A DNA stretch of 64,000 nt from Actinernus sp. WN-2022 (GCA_030867875.1 JAOWCC010000577.1:2186660-2250659); one strand, 5' to 3'; positions 10,846 through 21,992 are shown, counted from the first letter of the stretch. The notes: a model not told the origin generated them from the letters alone. A program made the numbers and translations.

Positions 10846-11370
10846 ACCCTTTGTCCAAGTGCTATCTATATATCACCATTGGTAATTAGACCAGTTAATT
10901 GTTAGATTACTCTAGTCAAGGTGCTATACCCGTAGTTACGTACATTTCTTTCTCACTGTTCTTTATACTGGGCACGTAATACACTGAATCCTTCCCTTCC
11001 CAAACCTTATCTTCACTCTCTCCTGAACGGGAACCCCATCCACGTTAACTGAGATGAAAATAAACTTGGAGCAATTCCGGAAAAAGGCAGTGCTAATTAC
11101 AAAGTAAACCACAAAGAAAACATGATTAATGTACCGAAAAACAGCAAGGATGCAGTCCCCGATCAGGAGAAAGCAACTTCCAACGCCCGAAAACGGAACG
11201 TCCACAGGCAGCTCAGTTTGGGAGGTAGCCCATGCGAGTTACTTGCCCTGATCTGAGAGCATTTTCCTAATAACCATAGCCGGACCGGCAAGCATACTTC
11301 GCTTGAACAAGCCACGCATTTCTCTATACCCACATATGCATTATATTTTAGCTACACTGGTATTCTCGTA
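10846..11370. other. No gene recognised
   Basis: The minus frame at 11205-10963 is hydrophobic (FFVVYFVI) but matches nothing known to me. Confidence 0.4.
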
Positions 11371-11960
11371 GCTACATAGGCATAATATTCTCTAAGCCAA
11401 ACAGGCATTCTTTAGCCACACAGGCATATACAATGACTGCCCCACAGGCAGATTCCTTTCGCCTCACAAATGTATATTCTTTAGCCAGACAGGCATATAC
11501 AATGACTGCCCCACAGGCAGATTCCTTTCGCCTCACAGGCGTATATTCTTTAGCCACACAGGCATATACAATGACTGCCCCACAGGCAGATTCCTTTCGC
11601 CTCACAAGCGTATATTCTTTAGTCACACAGGCATAAACAATGACTGACCGACAGGCAGATTCCTTTCGTCTCACAGGCGTAATTTCTTTAGCCATACAAG
11701 CATATTTACTGACTGTCCCGCTGACATATTTCTTTCGCCTCACAGGCGTATTTTAACCGACTTCCCCACCGGCAGATTTCTTTCGCCTCACACGCATAAT
11801 TATCACTGACTGCCCCGTTGGCAGAATTATTGCCTCACAGGCATTTTTCTGACCGCCTCTGCACAATTCTTTTTTGGCCACATAGGCATTCTTCTATCCG
11901 CAGAGGCATTCTTTCAGCCACACAGGCATTATTTTAGAGACAAAAGTCAAAAGGTAATTA
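11371..11960. repeat. 69-bp tandem array with internal GCC-N5-GGC palindromes, decaying outward
   Basis: The core has four good 69-bp units, with TTCTTTAGCCACACAGGC starting near 11409, 11478, 11547 and 11616. Each holds three short inverted repeats: AGCCACACAGGC(A), TGCCCCACAGGCA and CGCCTCACAGGCG. Degenerate units extend to about 11960. The open frames on both strands (123 codons minus, 67 plus) follow from 69 being a multiple of three. Confidence 0.9.
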
Positions 11961-12554
11961 TAACCTAACCAAACACGCATTCTGATGTCGGCGCGCATAA
12001 GTCACATTGAGCTATAATAAAATAATAAATAAACATGTATAATTCTACTAGCTAAAACTAAGCTACAAAAGTCGTTACAGAAACTACCTTAAGATAATAA
12101 TGGTTATTCTAGCAGCAGATATGCAGTTTGAGAGCAGGGAAACGTTTCCCAGATACATCCGCCATCGGTACCGCAAAATTGAAAACAACGTAGCAATCGC
12201 AAAGAATCTTAATTTAAACTACAACCGAAAAGTGAAAAGTCGGCACAACAACCGAACTGCGAGGTGAACAGCATAAACCACCGAGCATAATAGAAAAAAT
12301 AACTATATCCGAATACAAACTAATAGGAGTTCTCACAACGCTCCCGTAAAGTAACGAGCACATGTCATACCAATTACACTACCTCATGCGTAGCAGTCAT
12401 TCAAAATTGCGGCTGGTCTGCCTTGGCCGTAACAGTAGAGAGCCTTAGTTCAAAAGAACTGTTGAAGAACCGTGACTATCATAGGCTTCAGTAGTTTTTT
12501 CCCCCTCATACTTCTTCGAGAACCCGCAAGCTAGCCGGAGTTGATGCTGGACGA
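11961..12554. other. No gene recognised
   Basis: Ordinary AT-rich non-coding sequence. No splice-bounded frame or repeat was recognised. Confidence 0.4.
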
Positions 12555-12689
12555 GACGCAGAACTACCTGTTCGTCTTCTGGTTTCTTGCAAACAACACC
12601 TATAGAGAGCATTGTTCTTCCTTTTGTACTCTCATTAATTAATTCCCAAGGCGTAATTTACATATTCAAATTGACTTTCAAAGCTGATA

Positions 12690-13540
12690 TTTTAATATGT
12701 CGAAGTATACTGAGCGATTTACTAGCAAATACATATACTGTGGTTGAGCAGTTATGGGTTACTATCCTCTATCGAAGTCTGAAGACATCTGAACTCCTGA
12801 ACTGTGAGAGCAACACTGTCACTCGCCAACACGAAGCCAGAAATAAACACTCAGCACATAATTAATTTATGATGAGCCAAGCAATATTCAACTCTCGAGG
12901 AAAACTTAAACAAGAAACCTCTTACGGCCGACGTTTTAGTTTCCAACAATTAAAGGCTTCCAACAATTCCCTTTATAGTTCTGTAATATAATGAGCAGAC
13001 TGAAGTTTTGGGAATGAGGGTAAAGCTTTTAATCAGAGATAACCAACAGGCATTTCAGTTAATAATCTTTAATCCAACAAATACCAAGATGGACTCGTAA
13101 TGGCTCATCATGTATAGCAAGAACAGCAGATAAAGTTACATAGAGGCACACAAATCGACATAGCCGCTAGCTCCATCACAGGATGGACAGGATACAACTT
13201 ATAATATGGTACAAATATAAACATACATTTGAGACAATCATCTATTAGTACTCGGAACCTGCAGTATAACAGAACAGCATACTAAATTGTAAACGTGTGT
13301 TACATGAATAAGTAGTGTTTAAATTAAAAGGTCAACTTCTTTAATTTATATACGAGAAAAACAAAAATAAGTAATTACATATATACTAGGGGAGCAGAGA
13401 ATGAATGTCACCGCGCTACCGGCCACTCCTACAGACTGCTAAATTCAGCTAATAATTCTTCCCTTCGGTTATTACTAAGAGGATTTCATATGAAAGTGTA
13501 TTTCATCTTCAATCTCATGTGGCCCGAGTGAAAGCCCAGA
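12690..13540. other. No gene recognised
   Basis: The 92-codon frame at 12587-12865 overlaps the dispersed repeat and has no domain. No further CAP-gene exon was found. Confidence 0.4.
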
Positions 13541-13544
13541 TGGG

Positions 13545-14460
13545 CTCTTGTTCTAAAATAAATCCTAACCCTAACTACAAACCTAACCATCGGACGAGTC
13601 CACGGGTAAACGACGAGTTCTCACTCACCTAGAGCTAGGATTAAACAAGAAGGTAAACAAGAAGAGAAGATAAAATTGAGTTTTTATTTTATTTTGAGCG
13701 GTCCTACTGGGGCTTAGCCTGCGTCACATCCGGACTTTTCTCTGGTATAGTGCGGGGTTCAGTTCGGATGCGACGCAGGCTAACTGGGGCTCAAACTCGT
13801 AATCATTTGCGTGTAGTGCTTGGTAGTACAGACGTCATGACTACCACACCAAGCGCGTCTACCGCCGTCCGGAATGTGACAAATGTTCATCTTTATCCTT
13901 GGCTGGTTTTAAGAATAATGATTATCATTATTTTAAAGCGATTTGACAATTAATGATAATCATTATTTTAACCGCGAGATCGTGTTGATGGGGAGGCTTC
14001 CTCCCTCCATTCCCCCTCCGCTCCCCTTCCCCTCTCCCTATTCCATCCTCCTCTCCATTCAACGTATCCTCGCTCTAGAATTACCGATAATCAGTAATTG
14101 GCTTTTGCTCTTCAATTATCAATAATCGCTAATTCTAGAACGCAAATTAAACATTCATTAATTCTAAGACAAATCCTAACCCGAACCACAAAACGAACCC
14201 TAACCATCGGACGAGTTCACCGGTAAACGACGGGTTCTCACTCACCTAGAGCTAGGGTTCACAGGTAAACAAGAAGAGAAGGTAAACGAGAGGAAAAAAC
14301 ATTTTTGAGCGCTCCTACTCCGGCTCTAACTCGTAACCGTTTGCGTGTAGTGCTTGGTAGTACAGACGTCGTGACCACTACACTAAGCGCGTCTACCGCC
14401 GTTCGGATTTTGACAAATGTTTATCTTTATCCTTGACTGGTTTTAAGAATGTCATTGTTT
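13545..14460. repeat. ~300-bp direct duplication (13545-13915 and 14155-14455)
   Basis: Both copies run in the same order: AAATCCTAACCC, CTAACCATCGGACGAGT, CTCACTCACCTAGAGCTAGG, TTTGCGTGTAGTGCTTGGTA, GCGTCTACCGCCGT and TTTATCCTTG.CTGGTTTTAA. The first copy is longer because it holds the 68-bp insertion at 13715-13782. Confidence 0.85.
13715..13782. mobile_element. 68-bp miniature TIR element with a perfect 9-bp target duplication
   Basis: The insert runs from TAGCCTGCGTCACATCCG to CGGATGCGACGCAGGCTA. It is flanked by ACTGGGGCT at 13706-13714 and 13783-13791. The sister duplicate at about 14310 (CTCCTACTCCGGCTCTAACT) has only one such site, so it serves as the empty allele. A 9-bp duplication fits Mutator-like elements. 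At 68 bp it is extremely short. Confidence 0.85.
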
Positions 14461-14550
14461 AATTTGCGTTCTAGAATTAGCGATTATTGATAATTGAAGA
14501 GCAAAAGCCAATTACTGATTATTGGTAATTCTAGAGCGAGGATATGTTGT
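14060..14550. repeat. Inverted repeat, ~85-bp arms (14066-14150 and 14467-14545)
   Basis: The right arm (CTAGAATTAGCGATTATTGA, then GAGCAAAAGCCAATTACTGA) is the reverse complement of the left arm. The arms bracket the second copy of the 300-bp duplication. Pyrimidine-rich tracts (CCTCCCC repeats) flank both. This looks like a composite TIR element about 13940-14625. Confidence 0.8.
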
Positions 14551-14807
14551 TCCATTCCTCCCCTCAATCCCTCTCCTCCCCATTCCTCCTCCCCATTCCT
14601 CTTCCCCATTCCTCCTGCCACTTCTTACGTGTGCATTATTAAATGGCTGTACTGCACAGGCCTTTTGTTCACAGAGGCTCGATTTTGAATTTTGCCAGCT
14701 TCTTTTCAATAGTGGACATTTGTAACAAAGAATGTCGAATTTCCAATAAGGACACTTGACCTATTTTGACTGTGAAACCTTTTTTTTGTATTTATTTTCA
14801 TGATCAG

Positions 14808-15304
14808 ACGAATGGATGCAAGAATCCTTAGGAGCTCACAACAAACTGAGGGCCAAACATCATGCTCCACCGCTCGTGTGGTCAAAATCTCTCGCCACCA
14901 AAGCCAAACAGTTCGCAAATATGCTTGCTTCCAGGGATTACATAGGATCTCAAGACCTTCATGAAGATAAAGGCGAGAATATAGCCCAGCTACATCAAAT
15001 CCCTAACACCTCAAAGCTAGCACAAAAAGCTGTGAATCTTTGGTATAAGGAGATACATTCTTATAGTTTTTCGTACCCAGAGTTGACGCCAAGGGATCGT
15101 CATTTTGTGCAAATGGTTTGGGAAAAAACACGGGCAGTTGGTATGGCTGAGACCAAAAGCCCAAGTGGGGAATACACGTTTGTGGTAGCACTATATGGCG
15201 GGCCTGGGATCGATGGAAAGACTCTGAGAGCTAATGTGTTACGTGCTGGGAGGAAACATGATGTTTATACTACCTTTCGAACTGCCATTCCTAGATCTAA
15301 TTAG
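14808..15304 (+). CDS. CAP/SCP-domain protein, terminal exon (first CAP gene)
   Basis: Acceptor TTTTCATGATCAG leads in phase 1 into 164 codons plus TAG. It has the CAP (CRISP/antigen 5/PR-1) fold motifs: LGAHNKLRAKHHAPPLVW at the start, KGENIAQL, LWYKEIHSYSFSYPE, and the CAP1 signature RDRHFVQMVWEKT. The four usual cavity residues are present: His in DLHEDKGEN, Glu in GEN, Glu in WYKE, His in DRHF. There is no long Cys-rich tail, so it is closest to GAPR-1/PR-1-like members. CAP proteins are mostly secreted; roles include sterol or lipid binding and defence, and some cnidarian venoms contain members, but nothing here assigns a role. The incoming phase matches the TSP1 exon at 7542-7697. The whole domain is in one exon, unlike the second CAP gene. 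Confidence 0.9.
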
Positions 15305-15369
15305 AGGACGTGAAGAATAGCTTTCATATCTTTAATCTTTAATCATGTATAATTAATCTAGGCAATGGT

Positions 15370-15660
15370 GGACAGCTAACGTTTACATAAATAATAATAA
15401 ATAGTATGAAAGTAAATACATAAACAATGAAAAAAGAAGAGATAAATAAATAAATAAGTACAGTGGATCATTACAATATACACCAATTCACCCCGCGACA
15501 CTGCCTGGAATTGCTGCAAAGAGGTGGCATGCACGGCATCGGCCGAGAGATTGTTCCACGCGGGAATACAACGGACAAAAAAAGAGTACCTATAGGCATT
15601 CACTGTAGGCGATAGAAAATTATATTTCAAGCTGTGAGAGCATTATTCCGCGTTAACAAT
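15370..15660 (-). pseudogene. LINE 3' end (RT C-terminus) just downstream of the CAP exon
   Basis: The minus strand encodes YRYSFFVRCIPAWNNLSADA and VHATSLQQFQ, the terminal 'FF.R....WN.L....V.A.SL..F' block of CR1-like ORF2 proteins. It is followed by an AT-rich 3' end. Only this fragment remains. Confidence 0.75.
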
Positions 15661-15854
15661 ATTTATAATTCTGAATCTTATAAAACAGTGCTAAGTCAAA
15701 AAGGAGTCTTCGGTCAGACAGTTTAGGTGAGTTTAGTTCGGCAGGAGCGACCTTGTTATTCTGGGTCAGCTTGAAAGATAATAGAGACTATTACGGGCTA
15801 TCGCCTACAAGGAACTGCCAAGTGACATGATAATAAACAAATAGATGTGGTTCT

Positions 15855-15995
15855 GCCTTGCGTTGATCTATTTATATGTAGATGCCCTGATGACGTCAAT
15901 TGCGCGTGACGACAACAAAGAGATACGCCACGAGACGCAGCAGATGACTGTTTTTCTCGTCACATGTTTAAGAGGGCAGACCGACGGTAAAATTA
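15855..15995. mobile_element. Diverged copy of the TGACGTCA-ended MITE family
   Basis: GATGACGTCA, GCCACGAGACGCAG and AGAGGGCAGACCG match the better-preserved element at 60762-60892 in the same order. It lies in the interval after the first CAP gene. Confidence 0.6.
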
Positions 15996-16429
15996 CATCG
16001 AGTATTTCGTAAACATGCAGAAGGATTAAAACATATTTCGCGCAAAACGTGACGTCATTTGTGCAACACAATGCTATCAATCAATCGGAGTGCTCGTTGT
16101 GCACTGTTTATTTATAAATATTACCAGTTACATTTGCGATATCTGAATCCAAAAAGATAGCATTAATTTATCCATTGATTATATAAATGATTGAGGATAT
16201 CACAACAGCGCAAGTTTCCAGAAATTTCGCACAACTGACCGATGACCATTCAGTGATGATCCGAAAAGTCTGGCGCTTGATTTTTGTTAATCCTGAATTA
16301 CCTTTTAACTGGTCTCTTGGTAAAGGGTATTTTTTTGTAGTCTAGGATTATTTACAACTAGAAATGTACTACACATTCCTCAGGTAGTGTGGACGATAGC
16401 AGTCTGGTTCTCTCGCTACTTATTTACTC

Positions 16430-16765
16430 AACATTGTTGAAACCGTTTGACGCCCATGCTTTTCAATATCCTTCAACATGATGCAACAAATGTTGGACCG
16501 ATGTTGAACTAATGTTGAAACCGTTTGACCGAGCCTTGCATTGCTTGACGCCATAGGTGCGCATGCTCGTATTATACAAATGTCAAACGGTTTCAACATA
16601 ACTCAACATTTCTGAGAACAATTATATAAGTTAATTAAATGTTGGGATATGTTGAGTCAAAGTTTGAACACATTCAAACTCTATTCAACATCTTTAAACA
16701 ATGTTAAGAGGCCATTTCAAACGGTTTCAACATCGGTACAACATTTGTATATAGCTTCAAACCAT
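16430..16765. mobile_element. Repeat element built of (T)GTTGAAACCGTTTG motifs in both orientations
   Basis: GTTGAAACCGTTTGAC occurs twice near the left side (about 16436 and 16516). CAAACGGTTTCAACAT occurs twice to the right (about 16587 and 16718). Many extra CAACAT or ATGTTG half-motifs lie between. This mirror layout is typical of a non-autonomous DNA transposon with subterminal binding sites. Confidence 0.65.
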
Positions 16766-16957
16766 GCATTCGAACCATCTCCAATATCGGAGTAATGTGG
16801 TATTACCATAATATACTATTTTTGTAATCACAATCTACTTTCTCTATTCTTTTTGTTACAATATGCTTACTAATGTTCGATTTTGTTATGTTCCTCGTAT
16901 ATAGATCATTGTCTTGGTATTCTCAAAGGAATGTGAAAAGGATTCTGGTAGTTGTAG

Positions 16958-17338
16958 ATAAAGGGGCACTGTAAACCCACAAATGATACACTTTCTCATG
17001 ATGAAAAACAACAATAACTACTCAGATTACTGAGCACTGTATGCTTTCAAGGTATACTGGAGAAAATATGAGACAATTTTGATGAAGGATGGCAAAGATT
17101 CGAGTGGATCAAAATACTGATTTATGAGAAATTTAGAGCAACTTGAAATTGTTTCACAAATTTCTAGAATGAACTTTTGTTATCCACTTTCATCTTTGCC
17201 ATCCTCTATCAAATATGTTTGAAAAGCATACCAGGACATTCACGTGGTATTTCTCTTCTATCTCAGTGTGTCATTTTTTTTAGTTTTGTCAGTTTTATGA
17301 AATTTGAAGGTTCAATTCGATTGAAAGCACCCCTTTAA
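16958..17338. mobile_element. TIR element beginning (T)AAAGGGG
   Basis: AAAGGGGCACT at 16960 mirrors AGCACCCCTTT at about 17325. An internal inverted pair (GAGGATGGCAAAGAT-like at 17086 and ATCTTTGCCATCCTC at 17192) lies inside. There is no ORF. Confidence 0.55.
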
Positions 17339-17739
17339 TGTTCAAATGTCCTATTTTACTTATTCGAGGCTGCAGAATTTATTATGATTTTTATAAGATT
17401 ATTCTCCTTTGAAGACCACTCAAATCTGGTGAGAAAATAAAAGGCCAACGGAATATATCGAGCGGTAGTCTGTTTCTTATTCTCATCATGGTTGAAATAA
17501 CAACAATGGAAATAATTTGCAAGGCATATTTCTAAGACATAATGACTTGACGATATTACTGATTACACTCAAATATTTTGTAAAAAAAGGTAAAGGTATT
17601 CATTTATATAGCGCATATTCTATATGGATATATTCAAATGTGCTTCACAAGGTTATTTTTGTGACACAGACTGCTATCGTGGCGCAATCTGCTGCCGTGC
17701 AGTTTACAATCATGAGTGATTGTTAGAACCTTAGAATTA

Positions 17740-17945
17740 CCAGGCAGCTATGTCGGGAAACAATCCCCTACTCTTTCTCGAAATAACACAACAGTTTTTT
17801 TCTACGTCCCCTTCGTATAGATTAGAAGAGGAAGGAGACAAAGCCAACGGCTTATACGTCCCTACCCAAGGACGCGGCCGGGATTCGAACCACTGACCTC
17901 CCGCATTCTAGACCGTGCTCTACCAACTGAGCTAACAGTGAGGCG
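17740..17945 (-). mobile_element. tRNA-headed SINE (minus strand)
   Basis: On the minus strand TTAGCTCAGTTGGTAGAGC (A box) is followed about 35 bases later by GGTTCGAATCC (B box) and a GC-rich acceptor-like end. The sequence then continues into a non-tRNA body (GGTAGGGACGTATAAGCC and further). The anticodon region does not fold into a standard tRNA. I call it a SINE rather than a tRNA gene. The same kind of head ends the window. Confidence 0.75.
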
Positions 17946-18050
17946 ATTTTGTTAATAAATTGGGGAACACGCGCCATACAAAAACTAGTGTTAGAGTGAA
18001 ACTTCGAAATATATCACTACAGCGATACTTACTGCCACGTCACCATTGTC

Positions 18051-21000
18051 ATTCGCTATTATCGCACTTCGGCCATCTTGGATTGAAAGCGAGGCTACCG
18101 GGTTGTCGGCTACGTAGCGCTTACTATTTGCTCTGTTGTTGGTCGCGAGTTTGGATGAAAAAGCTATTTCATCTCCACTTCTGTAATTCCAATTGTACAA
18201 ATAATAGTCAGAAAAGAAGATCTAGGGATTCTTTTCACATATTTGATTCCAATGAACAGCTCTAAAAGCGATGGAGTTTGAAAATACGCGGAGATGTCGA
18301 CCCACACTTCAGACTTCGATAAATATCCAGAGGTAGATTGAGGACTACTTCTTCGGTTAAAGTGTCACAGGTTCCCTCAGACTCACAGCTAGCAGCGGTC
18401 TCTACAGGTAAAATTAAAGAAGAAGAGAGAAACCTCACCTAGCAGGGCGAATGGAACATGTTAAGTTATTGTTCTCAATAAATATATATACACGTGCACC
18501 AGCCAATAACCCTCTATTATTATATTTTGATAATTTTTAATGCACATGGGACTATTTTCACGTTGATCGTTATTTTTCATTTTACGAATAGGACTTGTGT
18601 ACTTTGCACACCACTAATAATAAATTGGCACTAATTTTGAAAGTGTCATGACCATCATATTAAAGTTTTAATGTGTGAATAATAATATTTATGTAAAATA
18701 TATTTTATATCATATGTATTTGTACTGAATCAAAGGGAAATATTTTGGGAGGTTTTATTAGAATGGTCATGGGTGTTATGCAATGATATTTATCACTGTC
18801 AAATTTCTGGTATGAAATGAAGGTTTATTTATTAGTTAATCTGGGATTTTCATTTCATGCTTTCTTTGTTTGTTCAGGGACATTTAAACTCTAAATTCCC
18901 TCATCAGCATGGATACTTGTTCTAATTTTCTCTCGTTGACATGCAAGAATGAAAATTAGAAGGGCATGCATGCTGATGAGGGTTATGGCAGGTCATTATA
19001 ACAATTAGTTCCTAGCAGAGTGCATGAATGCCTGTCAACCCTGTACCCACCCGCTTCTTCCATACATGTGAGATAATTATACTTAAAACCACAAACATGA
19101 CATGATTAAATTCTATGCGTGCTCCTGGAATATTTAGTCAGCCACATATTACATTTCATTTTACTTGACATTTTATTTATTCTTCACAAAATCAACACAC
19201 TTGCAGGGTCCAGTTCAACCAATGGTGCTCAATCAAGCATAACAAAACGTTAAAAAAACTCGACTATGGTAACTTTAGTTTAGGCAGAGAAAAACTAAAG
19301 TCCTCTGAGATTAGTTTCATTAGTCAGTGATAATAGTATTACAAAGTAATAGCATGAAATTAGCTAGTGATTAAATTTCCCCTTGACTCTTGGGAGGATT
19401 TATGCAAATTCTCCCTAATCCCCCTCAGCCATAAATCCTCCCTCAGCTCTCGGGGGAAATTTGATAACTAATTTGCCATTACTTATAATAATATTTTGGA
19501 GTTTGGACTGATTTTATTTACCAGTAACCTGACTGTTAGGTCTATTCGATTTTATTAAACAGGGTTAAAAAAATCTGCTCTATCTGTGAATAAATTCAAA
19601 TCAAGCTATCCTCCATAATTTCTGTGGCTTGGCTTGGGAAAGAAATAATATTAATTATAATAAATTGATAAAAAGGATGTAAATGATGCTGGAGTACCCA
19701 TCCAGCTAGCAGCTACATGTAGGTTATAAAAAAACATAGTTGCATCATTGCAATGATTATGACAGAAGAAACTATATTGTACAAAATGTTGTAATATACC
19801 AAAACAGACAACTGAGACAGTGTTGGGGTCTGGCAGTATTTATTAACATAATATAAATTATTATTACAATATATTTTAATATCTTACAATTTATTTACAT
19901 GATTGAAATATAATATTAATAGTGATACAAAAGCTGGATGGTATATTGTTAGTATGGCTGCTCCCCTAAAGCACGAGATAGTTGGCTTACAAAATAGTTA
20001 CTACCGAGACATACAAGGCCTAACCCATTGACTATATCCAGCCTGATGATAATTTTACAGTATTGCTCAACTAAAAGTAGGCTGTACCCTGCCAGACTCC
20101 AACCTGATCAGCTGATTCTGAATATCTAGATTAATATTCACTTCAATTATAAATTATGGAAATTAAAATAATTGTACAAAAGTTAGGTGATTTAAAAACA
20201 ATTAGGTAGTCACTGTCATCAACATCAATATTGTTTTGCATTAATGCCATCACCAGTACCATTTCCATTGTCACTATCATCATTGTACATGGTCAAATGA
20301 CCCATATCTCAGTTTCTCTACAGGTAATTTTGGTCAATTTCCAAGTAGTCATTTGTTGATAATGGCCCAACATTGCAATACAGTAATACTGTCATTATCA
20401 TCATCTTAACACACTACCTGGTATACATATGATATATGTATCAGGAGCCATATTATGTATATATGATATAGTTAATACAGTACCAATGCAATGTTATCAG
20501 CCATCCATGCAAGTGAACCATTTCGGTTCATTGATAATGCATTTTCTCAAATCCTCATACAAACCTTCTAAAAACCTAACCCAAAATTTGCCAAAAACCC
20601 TAACCATTTCCAACCCAAATTATTCTTAGAACGAGTACATCCAAGCTATAAAATTATGAAGGATTTTTCACAGGTTTTCAAGTGATCATTTGAAGTGGAA
20701 GTAAGGGTTCTCTCTTTTTTTTTTACGTGTAGAAAATGGACTTCTGCTATCTGTTAGTCTGGGGGAACCTGTCACACTTATTTAAGCTAAGAAGTATTTT
20801 ATAATCAGCTGTTTTTTACTCACTGGATATTTTATCGATGTCTGAAGTATGGGTCGACATCTCCGCGTATTTTCAAACTCCATCGCTTTTAGAGCTGTTC
20901 ATTGGAATCAAATATGTGAAAAGAATCCCTAGATCTTCTTTTCTGACTATTATTTGTACAATTGGAATTACAGAAGTGGAGATGAAATAGCTTTTTCATC

Positions 21001-21103
21001 CAAACTCGCGACCAACAACAGAGCAAATAGTAAGCGCTACGTAACCGACAACCCGGAAGCCTCGCTTTCAATCCAAGATGGCCGAAGTGCGATAATAGCG
21101 AAT
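18051..21103. mobile_element. P-like DNA transposon relic with ~355-bp inverted ends that carry a THAP domain
   Basis: The outer tips ATTCGCTATTATCGCAC and GTGCGATAATAGCGAAT bound a 3053-bp unit. The inverted repeats extend inward to about 18400 and 20742 and are highly similar near the tips. Read inward, each arm encodes a degraded THAP zinc-finger: FCNSNCTNNSQKRRSRDSFH, then KRWSLKIRGDVDPHFR, matching the C-x(2-4)-C, FH.F, W and 'IRRD.GP.F' features of THAP DNA-binding domains of P-element transposases. Both arms share an in-frame stop. The 2.3-kb interior has no long ORF, so no catalytic domain is visible. No clean target duplication was found. Confidence 0.65.
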
Positions 21104-21139
21104 TAATGTTCCAACCAGAGATCCATTGGTATGGTTCCT

Positions 21140-21247
21140 GACACAAAGCGGCCTTTTGAAATCATGGTTGGACATTAGCATAAAAATGTATGCCGATGAC
21201 ACAAATATTAGCCTAGCCGCCTCTAGCCTAACCGATCTAGAAGTACT
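21140..21247 (+). pseudogene. LINE RT fragment (YADD block), left part of an interrupted copy
   Basis: SIKMYADDTNISLAASSLTD encodes the catalytic YADD and the following helix. The protein resumes at 22172 with INAELNNLNCWLKANKLSLD, the next block in CR1-like RTs, so one copy was split by the 21248-22171 sequence. The left side ends at the P-like element. Confidence 0.75.
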
Positions 21248-21350
21248 GTTTAAAACACGAACAGCAGTGTTTTATCAAGTTTAAAAATTCGATGGCGAAG
21301 CCCGAGAATTTTTAGACTTGATAAAACACGTGCTGTGAGTGCTTTAAACG
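21246..21350. repeat. Foldback around AACAC(G)...GTGTTTTATCAAG
   Basis: GTGTTTTATCAAGT and ACTTGATAAAACAC lie about 50 bp apart in inverted orientation, with AAAAATTC/GAATTTTT inside them. They start the sequence inserted into the LINE. Confidence 0.6.
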
Positions 21351-21546
21351 GCTTCAAAAACGCTTTAAGAATGCAACGAAAGAAAGACGCACATCTCAAG
21401 GGAATGGTTACTTAATGAACCATTGAACCTTTGTATTCACAACGCCATGCAAAATATTCGAGTAATCACCGCCTGCAATTACGAACATCTCAAGGGAATG
21501 ACATGAAGAAATTACCATACTATGTTGTTTGAAGCGGCATTTCGCA

Positions 21547-21671
21547 ATGCAAGAAGAATCTGCACTTGAAGGATTTGGTGTCGTGGTTTACCTCGATAAA
21601 GTTCAAGACTTGGAAAGCGATGTGACTGATATGACGGCAGACCCTAAATTTTTGACTCCGGCACAAAATAT
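21547..21671 (+). CDS. Candidate first coding exon inside the LINE-splitting insert
   Basis: ATG starts a 41-codon open frame, acidic and non-repetitive (MQEESALEGFGVVVYLDKVQ and onward), that runs into a consensus donor (AATATGTAAGT) in phase 2. I recognise no family. It may be the 5' exon of a gene carried by a transposon, or a captured host exon. No following exon was found before the LINE resumes. Confidence 0.35.
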
Positions 21672-21892
21672 GTAAGTTTAATGCACGTTTTTATAATTTT
21701 ACGGCTTTGAGTTTGGTTTAATAATTGTAACTAAACAGTGGCTCGGTAAACAAGTAATGGTAGTTGGATAACTTCATTTTAAAAATATTATCTGTGTATC
21801 TGGGTAGTCTGCTGATATTAGTAAATTTAGTGCAAAATTTGTTTTCTAGGTACCTTATGTTCCGTGTACTTTTTGCTATCTTTGGGTCTTTA

Positions 21893-21992
21893 TCAGTGAA
21901 TTCTTAATTAGGATGAAACTTTATATAAAATTTCATGTTCATTAATATTCTTTATATAAAACGTTCATCCTAATTAGCAATTCAGTGAGAAA
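21893..21992. repeat. ~100-bp inverted repeat
   Basis: CAGTGAATTCTTAATTAGGA and its near complement TCCTAATTAGCAATTCAGTG form about 35-bp arms around TTTATATAAA blocks. It is a small hairpin element within the insert at 21248-22171. Confidence 0.75.

Larger units (their letters stand above)
10655..12680. repeat. Dispersed direct repeat (10655-10770 and 12555-12680)
   Basis: GCAGAACTACCTG, CGTCTTCTGGTTTCTTGCAA and AACACCTATAGAGAGCATTG through CATATTCAAATTGACTTT are nearly identical in the two copies, about 115 bp each. This points to a local duplication or two copies of one interspersed element. Confidence 0.85.

Noticed and set aside
11372..11743. 123-codon minus frame with a repeated YACVAKEYTPVRRKESACGA motif
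   Set aside because: The repetition equals the 69-bp DNA repeat. The outer degenerate units do not preserve the frame.
17868..17945. tRNA gene on the minus strand
   Set aside because: A and B boxes exist, but the anticodon arm does not pair and the sequence runs on into a SINE body.
17960..18265. 101-codon plus frame as a host gene
   Set aside because: It crosses the boundary of the P-like element and its main part repeats in the other inverted arm. Only the degraded THAP segment is meaningful.
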